Below the pieces are notes generated by a model. That model was not told where the DNA came from, did no database searches, and worked only from the letters and a program-made list of their open reading frames with translations. This document shows, in pieces, positions 5,914-11,876 of a stretch of 14,716 bases of DNA. Numbering within the stretch: the first letter of the stretch is position 1; each line of letters begins with the position of its first letter. The DNA comes from Bacillota bacterium. Lineage in GTDB: Bacteria; Bacillota; Clostridia; Lachnospirales; Lachnospiraceae. The stretch lies in NCBI GenBank assembly GCA_023424995.1, contig JAFADH010000202.1, forward strand, positions 1 through 14,716. Reading direction: 5' to 3'. The translations under genes were made by a program, and so were the position numbers.

Positions 5914-6717
5914 ATGCATATAACCATAACAGGGAATTTGGGAAGCGGTAAATCAACAATTTGTAAGCTGTTGAATGAGAAATATCATTTTGATATATAT
6001 TCCACGGGGAAGGTTCAGAGAGAGCTGGCCAGGCAGATGAATATGACTACTCTGGAATTAAACCAGTTGATGTGCAGTGATAAAAAATATGACAATATGA
6101 TTGACGATGCGACTACCAGAATATCCAGAGAGAATAAGGATAAGGACCTGATCTTTGATTCACGCCTGGCCTGGCATTTTGTAGAGCATTCCTTTAAGGT
6201 GTTTGTGTCGGTCAGCCTGGAGGTGGCAGCTGAGCGTGTCATGAATGACCGGAGAGGGGAGGAAGAGAAATATTCCTCCCTGGAGGAAGCAAAGAAGCTT
6301 CTTGCCGAGCGTGCAGCCACGGAACGGGCAAGATATAAGGATATTTACAATTTGAACTACATGGATTTTTCCAACTATAATCTTGTTATTGACAGTACTT
6401 ACTGTAAGCAGGAGAAAATCGCGGAGATCATACTCAGAGAAGCGAAGGAATTCTATGGGAACGGCAATATAGCGGAGACGACGAAGATGCTTGTATCACC
6501 AAAAAGGCTGTTGAAGGAGAAAGATGTGTCGAAGGGGGATGAGACAAGACTGCATTCCCTGATAGCGGAATATAGAAAGGTACCGGATTATATCGCTGAT
6601 ATTATATCCGTGACAAAATCGGAGGATAATTATGAGGTGTTAAACGGTAAAGATCAAGCTGTTGCGGCTTATTTGGCCGAGGTTCCCTATGTTCCTGTTG
6701 AGGTGATCGCGGAATAG
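5914..6717 (+). CDS. Cytidylate kinase-like protein with extra C-terminal domain
   Basis: 267 residues. The P-loop GNLGSGKST is at 7-15. The pattern of STGKVQRELA near 30-40 (the NMP-binding helix), FDSRLAWHF near 82-90, an E-RAATERARY segment and FSNYNLVIDST near 150-160 matches the cytidylate/adenylate-like kinase (AAA_18) group, which moves phosphate from ATP to a small nucleotide-like substrate. True CMP kinase is about 220 residues; here the kinase ends near 180 and about 85 residues follow. That tail (SPKRLLKEKD, then YEVLNGKDQAVAAYLAEVPYVPVEV) resembles the ParB/Srx-like 'Y-v-dG-hR-A' pattern, by eye only. Substrate is therefore open and I would not call it cmk. The start follows GAGAGG with 7-base spacing. 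The gene is alone in its transcript, with its own promoter and structured leader. Confidence 0.8.
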   Translation: MHITITGNLGSGKSTICKLLNEKYHFDIYSTGKVQRELARQMNMTTLELNQLMCSDKKYDNMIDDATTRISRENKDKDLIFDSRLAWHFVEHSFKVFVSVSLEVAAERVMNDRRGEEEKYSSLEEAKKLLAERAATERARYKDIYNLNYMDFSNYNLVIDSTYCKQEKIAEIILREAKEFYGNGNIAETTKMLVSPKRLLKEKDVSKGDETRLHSLIAEYRKVPDYIADIISVTKSEDNYEVLNGKDQAVAAYLAEVPYVPVEVIAE

Positions 6718-6735
6718 CCGGACAGATAATTCAGG

Positions 6736-6765
6736 TTGGATTTTCCATAGAAATAACCGTATAAT
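6736..6765 (+). promoter_or_regulatory. Possible promoter for the AI-2E/YtvI gene
   Basis: TTGGAT (6736-6741), an 18-base spacer and TATAAT (6760-6765), starting 18 bases after the kinase-like gene's stop. A second TATAAT at 6808-6813 has no -35 partner. A sporulation-type alternative is given at 6805. Confidence 0.4.
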
Positions 6766-6794
6766 TTAGATAAATTTGGCGAAATAATTAGAAA

Positions 6795-6878
6795 ATATCC
6801 CCTCGGATATAATCATCCATATGGCAGACAATATGTAAGAGGATTCGAAATATTGGAATCCTCTTATAAATTTGTCTG
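6795..6878 (+). promoter_or_regulatory. Structured leader of the membrane-protein gene
   Basis: A small hairpin, ATATCC-CCTC-GGATAT (6795-6810), precedes a long two-part stem. Its inner part is TAAGAGGATTC (6836-6846) with GAATCCTCTTA (6856-6866), 11 perfect pairs and a 9-base loop. Its outer part is CAGACAA (6825-6831) with TTGTCTG (6872-6878). It ends five bases before the GGGGG ribosome site (6884-6888). No T-run follows, so it is not a standard terminator. CAGACAAT at 6825-6832 also resembles a sigma-E -10 (CATACAAT). Confidence 0.5.
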
Positions 6879-6896
6879 ATTTAGGGGGATTTAGCA

Positions 6897-7988
6897 ATGA
6901 GAACTAAGGAAGAACGTTCCATAAAGATAAAATGGCTGCTGAAGGTTGCGGTGATCACTATCAGCGTCTATCTGGGCTTGCGATATTTGCTGCCGTTAAT
7001 TCTTCCCTTTGCCGTATCTTATTTCCTGGCTTGGATTATCCGTCCAGTAACGGAAGCACTGTACCGGAAGTTCAAGATACCTCGTATTCTGGGCGGTACC
7101 GGTGCTCTTTTATTATTGGTAGGCGTCTTTGGTACGGCATTTGTACTGCTGATTAACATCCTGGTCAAGGAAGCGATCGCTTTTCTTCGTAATCTTCCCG
7201 TATATCTGAGCATGATTGCCGACAGGCTGGATTCCATATGTGAACACTGCGACAGACTGATGAGATATGAGATCGGTACGCTTCGGGGGATTGTTGACGA
7301 GAATCTTACCAACGGATTGAATAGGATCAAGACGAATCTTATGCCGGAGATGACGGAGCATACCATATCCATTACTGTGAAGCTCATAGCATTTATGGGG
7401 ATCGCCTTGATTGTGTTCGTGGCAGCGGTGCTTATTGCCAAGGATCTGCCGGAATTTCACAAACGGTATGAGAATAATGACTTTTATAAGGATATCCGCA
7501 AGGTTACGGATAAATTATCGGAAGCGGGAATCGCATATCTGCGTTCCCAGCTGATCATCATGTCGATTGTGGCCGGTATATGCGTTCTGGCTCTAACCTT
7601 GATTAAAAATGACTATGCGGCTCTGATCGGCATCGGCATAGCCATCATGGATGCTCTTCCGATTCTGGGCAGCGGAATCGTACTGGTTCCCTGGGCCATC
7701 ATCCTGTTAGTGGACGGAAAGATTCTGGCTGCCGCCATATTGATGACGGCATACCTTCTGTGTCAGATCATCCGGGAGGTTCTGGAGCCGAAGCTCATCG
7801 GCAGCCGTATCGGTATTAAGCCCTTATTTACACTGTTTGCCATGTATATCGGTGTGAAGCTGTTCGGTATAATAGGCTTTCTCTTGGGACCTGTGGGACT
7901 TTTGATCATTATGACCATATATAATGCAATGAATGAAAAGCAAGATAATGTTGCAAATAAGGAGGATGTTTCCTATAATAACAAATAG
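6897..7988 (+). CDS. AI-2E family / YtvI-like sporulation membrane protein
   Basis: 363 residues, typical of the family (PF01594). Hydrophobic segments lie at about 12-50 (two), 65-90, 157-180, 218-240, 240-270, 272-295 and 310-350, so roughly seven to eight membrane spans with a long soluble part at about 95-150. The signature DALPILGSGIVLVPWA near 252 and EPKLIGSRIGIKPLFTLFAM near 295 are clear. Members include AI-2 exporters and the YtvI sporulation permease-like protein; YtvI-type members in clostridia have this length. Which role it has cannot be told, but the basic tail and short size favour the YtvI branch. The start ATG follows GGGGG with 8-base spacing. It has its own structured leader and is not in an obvious operon with the GH27 gene downstream. 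Confidence 0.85.
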   Translation: MRTKEERSIKIKWLLKVAVITISVYLGLRYLLPLILPFAVSYFLAWIIRPVTEALYRKFKIPRILGGTGALLLLVGVFGTAFVLLINILVKEAIAFLRNLPVYLSMIADRLDSICEHCDRLMRYEIGTLRGIVDENLTNGLNRIKTNLMPEMTEHTISITVKLIAFMGIALIVFVAAVLIAKDLPEFHKRYENNDFYKDIRKVTDKLSEAGIAYLRSQLIIMSIVAGICVLALTLIKNDYAALIGIGIAIMDALPILGSGIVLVPWAIILLVDGKILAAAILMTAYLLCQIIREVLEPKLIGSRIGIKPLFTLFAMYIGVKLFGIIGFLLGPVGLLIIMTIYNAMNEKQDNVANKEDVSYNNK

Positions 7989-8070
7989 ATAGAGAACACT
8001 ATCTTACCAATGTAAAAATACTTAGCTTCCCTACCAAAATCAGCAGATTTTTGTAAGAATGGAGATTATT

Positions 8071-9363
8071 ATGAGTAAAAATAATTTTGCATTAACACCA
8101 CCCATGGGGTGGAACAGCTGGGACTGCTACGGTGCCAGTGTTACGGAGAAGGAAGTCCGGGCGAATGCGGACTATATGGCAGATAAACTGAAGCAATACG
8201 GCTGGCAGTATATCGTCGTGGATATCCAGTGGTATGAACCAATGGCATCCGGTACGGAATACCAAAACCTTGCTCCCTTATGTATGGATGAGTATGGCCG
8301 GCTGCTGCCGGCTGTGAACCGTTTTCCCTGTGCGGAGGGAGGAAAGGGCTTTCTTCCTCTGTCCGATTATGTGCATTCCCTCGGCTTAAAATTCGGCATC
8401 CATATTATGAGGGGCATACCCAGGCAGGCAGTATACCAGAACACGGCCATAAAGGATTCGGCTTATACGGCCAGGGATGCAGCCGACGGGTTTAATGTAT
8501 GCCTCTGGAACCAGGACATGTACGGAATGAATGCCGGACATAATTCCTCTGCCAAGGCTAAGAAGGCGGCACAGGCATATTATAATTCCCTGATTGAATT
8601 ATATGTCAGCTGGGGAGTGGATTACATAAAGGTAGATGATCTGGCGGCTCCGAATTACCGTTATGAGGAGGTTGAGATGATACGCAGGGCCATTGATGAA
8701 TCCGGAAGGGCAATCGTATTCTCGGCATCTCCCGGAGATACTCCTTTGGAGGCTGCGGAGCATTGCGTGAAGAATTTGAATCTCTGGCGCGTCTCCAATG
8801 ACTTCTGGGACGAATGGAGACTGTTATATAAGCAGTTCGGCCTGATGAAGGACTGGAATCCTTATATGGGGACAGGATATTACCCGGATGCCGACATGAT
8901 TCCTATCGGACATCTCTGCGTACGGACTAATGCGGAATACAATCCCACCAGACGAACCCGCTTTACAGAGACCGAACAATATACCATGATGTCCCTGTGG
9001 GCAATCAGCCGATCACCTTTGATCCTTGGCTGTGAGATGACGGATCTGGACGATTTCTCCCTTGGATTGATCACCAACCGGGAGATGATCGATATTAACC
9101 AGTTTTCCTGTAACAACAGGGAACATTCCCGGCATGATGACTGCCCGGTATGGGTTGCCGAAGGAAGGAACGGAGAGACCTATCTGGCATTATTTAACCT
9201 GAATGAAAAAGCCAGGGTGGTGGGAGCTGTCTTTCAAGAATTTGGTTTAAAGGACGTACTGAATGCCTTCGATGTTTGGAGCGGTAAGGAGCTGGGGGAA
9301 TATGAAGGCTTTATTTCCTTCTGCCTGCAGCCCCATGAAAGCAAACTGATCCGGTTACAATAA
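8071..9363 (+). CDS. GH27 alpha-galactosidase-like glycoside hydrolase
   Basis: 430 residues from the ATG at 8071, whose GGAG at 8061-8064 fits; an in-frame ATG at 8059 has only a weak site. The N-terminal TPPMGWNSWDCYG is the family 27 hallmark. The predicted nucleophile is Asp189 in IKVDD and the acid/base is Asp244 in RVSNDFW. Family members release terminal alpha-galactose (or beta-L-arabinopyranose, alpha-N-acetylgalactosamine) with retention. A beta-rich C-terminal domain begins near 335. No signal peptide is seen, so it acts inside the cell on imported oligosaccharides such as raffinose-type sugars or galacto-oligomers. No transporter or regulator lies next to it, so substrate is not defined by context. 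It stands alone between the AI-2E gene and a converging gene remnant. Confidence 0.9.
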   Translation: MSKNNFALTPPMGWNSWDCYGASVTEKEVRANADYMADKLKQYGWQYIVVDIQWYEPMASGTEYQNLAPLCMDEYGRLLPAVNRFPCAEGGKGFLPLSDYVHSLGLKFGIHIMRGIPRQAVYQNTAIKDSAYTARDAADGFNVCLWNQDMYGMNAGHNSSAKAKKAAQAYYNSLIELYVSWGVDYIKVDDLAAPNYRYEEVEMIRRAIDESGRAIVFSASPGDTPLEAAEHCVKNLNLWRVSNDFWDEWRLLYKQFGLMKDWNPYMGTGYYPDADMIPIGHLCVRTNAEYNPTRRTRFTETEQYTMMSLWAISRSPLILGCEMTDLDDFSLGLITNREMIDINQFSCNNREHSRHDDCPVWVAEGRNGETYLALFNLNEKARVVGAVFQEFGLKDVLNAFDVWSGKELGEYEGFISFCLQPHESKLIRLQ

Positions 9364-9379
9364 GACATAAGCAATGTAC

Positions 9380-9865
9380 CTAAACCAGCCAGGCAGCGTA
9401 CAACGGAATCGCTTCTATCCCATTTTCCCAGCCAAAATTCCTTCCTGAAAAGCGAATGCTCTTCTCAGAAGGATATTTACTGAGGAAAACCGATAAGCTG
9501 CGTGATTTTGTATGCTCTCTGGCTTTTACTTCGATGGGAACTGCCTTTCCTTCCTGCTCGATGATAAAATCCACCTCCGCCTCACCGCCGGAGGACCAGT
9601 AATACAGCTTGTATGGATGCATTTCTAATATATTGGCAATATAATTCTCTGTTAAAGCCCCAATAAAAACATGATCATTACCGCTGATGATATCGTATGC
9701 TGTTATTCCTGCTTTTGTAGTCAGAAGTCCCACATCATTCATATATAGCTTAAATGCTGCCAGATTCCTATAAATCTCAAGAGGGTGTATGCCGTGCTCT
9801 GCTTTTTCACATTTTGTAACGATCCCTGCCGCCAGTAACCAGTCGATGGATGCTCCGAATAACAT
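9380..9865 (-). pseudogene. C-terminal remnant of a DUF4143-domain ATPase
   Basis: 161 residues on the minus strand. AFKLYMNDVGLL, GALTENYIANIL, LYYWSSGGEAEVDFI and VPIEVKAREHTKSRSL match the DUF4143 (PF13635) tail of AAA-type ATPases of the PD-(D/E)XK-fused kind; EVDFI with E-K suggests the nuclease-like core is intact. The whole N-terminal AAA part, with Walker A, is missing: two codons before the ATG at 9865 the frame has a TAG, and 9866-10052 encodes nothing like it. Full proteins have about 400 residues. The remnant has no promoter or ribosome site that I can see, so it is most likely dead. These ATPases are often variable accessory genes in gut and soil anaerobes. Confidence 0.8.
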
Positions 9866-9886
9866 ATCCTATTTCCTTTTGCGAAC

Positions 9887-10026
9887 TTGACGAATGGGAA
9901 TGGACGATATAACATAAAACTATAAGTTCCCAAAAAAGAATCAAAGGCAATAGAATGCGAATAAAATATGGTATCAGCATATATGCCTGTAAGATAGTTG
10001 AAAAGGACATTCACGTCCTGTTAACA
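9887..10026 (+). promoter_or_regulatory. Promoter region of the dehydrogenase, with palindrome copy 3
   Basis: Two candidate promoters point right. The first is TTGACG (9887-9892), 17 bases, TAACAT (9910-9915). The second is TTGAAA (9998-10003), 18 bases, TAACAT (10022-10027). Inside the second lies AAAAGGAC (10001-10008) and GTCCTGTT (10015-10022) with a 6-base gap, a close relative of the palindromes at 504 and 2001. The second would leave a leader of about 20 bases before the ATG at 10053. Confidence 0.45.
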
Positions 10027-10052
10027 TAACGAAGAAAAGAAAGGGTATAAAA

Positions 10053-11006
10053 ATGAATCCGGTAAGCCATGGAAAATTAGTTATTATAGGAGCAGGTCAC
10101 GTGGGGTCTGCCATTTTAAATTCGGTCTTACGGCTAAACTTAGTGGATGAAATCGTTGTAATAAACCGCAACCGGAAAAAAGCCCTGGGAGAAGTACTGG
10201 ATGCCAGCCATACGACGGCATTTACGTATAGTACGAACACCACCATAAGGGTAGGGGATTACTCCGATTGTGCGGATGCCCATATCATCGTAAATACTGC
10301 CGGACCCAGCATACAGCCGGGAGAGACACGGAGCAGGATGGCATTGCTGGATAATAATGTTCAGGTGATGTGCAATATTATGGGGGAGATCACCAGATAT
10401 ACGAAGGATGCTATTATTATCAATGTGTCCAATCCGGTGGATATTCTTACCTATGTGGCGCAGTCAAGATTTGATTATCCCGCTTCCAGGCTCATAAGTA
10501 CGGGTACCCTGCTGGACTCCGCCAGATTCAATAAGATGCTGGGGGATATCTGCAAGGTGGATGCAAAGAATGTGACCGGCTTTGTGCTGGGCGAGCATGG
10601 AGGTACTGCCTTCATCCCCTGGAATACAGTGAATATCGTTGGAATCCCCTTTGAGGAGTTTGAGAAGCAATTCCGGTTAAAGGAGCCGATTGATAAAGAG
10701 AAGCTGCTGCGTGAGGTTAAGGAAAGCGGTCTGGACATCCTGGAATTAAAGGGATATACCAGCTCAGGCATCGCACTCAGCGTGTGCCGCCTGATCGGCA
10801 TCATTGTCCGCAATGAGCGGGCGGTGCTTCCCGTATCTATTGTATTGGACGGCCAGTATGGATTGAAAAATGTAGCCATGAGTTTACCCTGCGTTATCTC
10901 CAAGACAGGGATCGATCATGTATTGCAGCTTCCGCTGGATGAGCAGGGTTATGAGGATTTAATGAAATGTTATGATTATCTTTATGGGATTACCGGTAAT
11001 CTATAA
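10053..11006 (+). CDS. Lactate/malate dehydrogenase family protein (2-hydroxyacid type, atypical)
   Basis: 317 residues, normal length. GAGHVGSA at 13-20 is the Rossmann loop; Asp155 and Arg158 in GTLLDSARF and His182 in GEHGG are the Asp-Arg-His set that binds and protonates the 2-keto acid; Arg93 in QPGETR is the mobile-loop arginine. Family enzymes interconvert 2-keto and L-2-hydroxy acids with NAD. Two features are unusual. The residue that sets substrate choice (Gln in lactate, Arg in malate dehydrogenase) is Ile87. And the acidic residue after beta-2 is replaced, INRN at 37-40 with Asn38-Arg39, which is a change that can favour NADP. So it is neither standard Ldh nor Mdh; an L-2-hydroxyisocaproate-like role is a guess. 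The ATG follows AAAGGG with 7-base spacing. It is single-gene, and its 3' end abuts a dead toxin-antitoxin pair. Confidence 0.85.
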   Translation: MNPVSHGKLVIIGAGHVGSAILNSVLRLNLVDEIVVINRNRKKALGEVLDASHTTAFTYSTNTTIRVGDYSDCADAHIIVNTAGPSIQPGETRSRMALLDNNVQVMCNIMGEITRYTKDAIIINVSNPVDILTYVAQSRFDYPASRLISTGTLLDSARFNKMLGDICKVDAKNVTGFVLGEHGGTAFIPWNTVNIVGIPFEEFEKQFRLKEPIDKEKLLREVKESGLDILELKGYTSSGIALSVCRLIGIIVRNERAVLPVSIVLDGQYGLKNVAMSLPCVISKTGIDHVLQLPLDEQGYEDLMKCYDYLYGITGNL

Positions 11007-11007
11007 A

Positions 11008-11100
11008 GATATAGAGATAGCAGAGCAGGAAATAGAAAACAAAAAAACTCTGGATGCAAAAGAAGCACTTAAAAATTTAAGGAGCAAATATGGAATATAA
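11008..11100 (+). pseudogene. C-terminal remnant of a RelB/DinJ-type antitoxin
   Basis: The frame reads DIEIAEQEIENKKTLDAKEA then LKNLRSKYGI and TAA. The pattern 'E--I--GK-LDA-EAL--LR-KY' is the C-terminal, toxin-binding end of RelB/DinJ antitoxins. The ribbon-helix-helix N-terminus is absent: upstream lies the dehydrogenase gene, whose end this frame enters (an in-frame ATG at 10984 is inside it). It overlaps the toxin by 11 bases, the normal arrangement of an antitoxin-toxin pair, and supplies the AGGAG (11080-11084) ribosome site for it. Confidence 0.65.
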
Positions 11101-11401
11101 ACTTTCGATTACGGATTCTGCTAATAGGGATATGGATATGATCTATGCGTATATCATGAACCATCTATGTAATCCTAAAGCAGCGACTGATTCAGCTGAT
11201 GCTATTGAAGTTAAGTATGAAGAAGTCTGTTCTAATCCATATATGTATAAAGAATCAAGAAATTATATTCTGAAGAAATAAGGTTTTAGAAAAATTGCGG
11301 TAAAAAATTATATAATTTTATATAAAGCAGATAATATACAAAAAGAAGTTATTATAACCGGAATATACTATTGCCGGCAGAATTATAGTGAATTATTATA
11401 A
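11090..11401 (+). pseudogene. RelE/ParE family toxin, broken by one in-frame stop
   Basis: From ATG 11090 the frame gives YKLSITDSANRDMDMIYAYI and on to YILKK, then TAA at 11279-11281, and resumes at once as GFRKIAVKNYIILYKADN, EVIITGIYYCRQNY and SELL with TAA at 11399-11401. The joined product would be 103 codons, the usual size of a RelE/ParE toxin, and the second half carries the conserved GFRK-NY-LY-V-I--I-Y-R--Y core. These toxins cleave mRNA at the ribosome or poison gyrase. With the stop, the 63-residue product lacks the catalytic half and should be inactive. An AAA-to-TAA change would explain it. The linked antitoxin is also truncated, so the pair is dead or dying. Confidence 0.85.
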
Positions 11402-11479
11402 TATCTGTCTGGTACCGGGTACTCAGTATTATATTAATACAGCTATATCTATTGATTATTATGTGATCGGAATATCCCC
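11402..11479 (+). other. Spacer between the toxin remnant and the proS promoter
   Basis: No gene is seen. It contains a small AT-rich inverted repeat, GTATTA-TAT-TAATAC, near 11426-11440 and nothing else of note. Confidence 0.4.
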
Positions 11480-11508
11480 TTGACAAAGCCGATATTCTGG
11501 AATAAAAT
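11480..11508 (+). promoter_or_regulatory. Strong sigma-A promoter for the T-box / proS transcript
   Basis: A perfect TTGACA (11480-11485), a 17-base spacer and TAAAAT (11503-11508), one base from consensus. Start would be near 11515, giving a leader of about 360 bases before proS. Confidence 0.85.
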
Positions 11509-11514
11509 TAGTTC

Positions 11515-11818
11515 AATCTTCCCGATGCCGACAGGAATGCTTCCATCGGCCTGACTTGGGATGTGAATAGGCGTTGAAGAGGAATAGTAGATCATCATCC
11601 TGTTACAGAGAGAGAAGCACTGGTGGGAGCTTCTTATAGGCCGATGGTTGAACCGGCCTTGGAGCTTTGCATGAACCGATGTCCTGAAGAATATCCTTAA
11701 ATGCAGCGTAGAACCGGCGTTAACGGTGCAAAGAGAACTGCCCATAGGCAGTTAATTAGGGTGGTACCGCCGAAAGCACTTCGGTCCCTTGGAGGACTGC
11801 AGGGCTTTTTTTATTACT
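11515..11818 (+). ncRNA. Proline T-box leader controlling proS
   Basis: T-box riboswitches let uncharged tRNA pair with the leader and block termination. Stem I is seen at about 11571-11665: GAAGAGGAATAGTAGATC, then an AGAGAGA with a GGTG distal loop, then the specifier. In other T-boxes the codon sits 6 bases before a GAGC; here CCG (proline) at 11653-11655 sits at that place. Hairpin AACTGCC-CATA-GGCAGTT (11736-11753) lies just before the conserved T-box AATTAGGGTGGTACCGC (11754-11770), whose TGGT (11762-11765) pairs with the ACCA end of tRNA-Pro. A terminator follows at 11775. The proline specifier agrees with the downstream gene, an independent check. Exact 5' end is inferred from the promoter. 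Confidence 0.95.
11775..11813 (+). terminator. T-box-controlled Rho-independent terminator
   Basis: AGCACTTCGGTCC (11775-11787) pairs with GGACTGCAGGGCT (11794-11806), 13 positions with two mismatches, and is followed by a run of T to 11812. It competes with the antiterminator formed by the T-box sequence. It ends about 60 bases before proS. Confidence 0.85.
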
Positions 11819-11876
11819 TTAAAAAGCCGGTGCAGTCAAGATACAATGAGGTATTTTAATAAAAAGGAGGATGTTT

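Noticed and set aside
5914..6717. Calling the kinase cmk
   Set aside because: The kinase is of the general cytidylate-kinase-like group, and the extra C-terminal domain and lack of context make the housekeeping name unsafe.
8034..8053. AAAATC-AGCA-GATTTT as a terminator between the AI-2E and GH27 genes
   Set aside because: The stem is short and AT-only with no proper T-run after it; too weak to call.
9739..10014. Minus-strand ORF reading toward the DUF4143 remnant
   Set aside because: It lies in a different frame from the remnant, has no ATPase motifs, and overlaps the dehydrogenase promoter region; I could not see the missing N-terminus in it.
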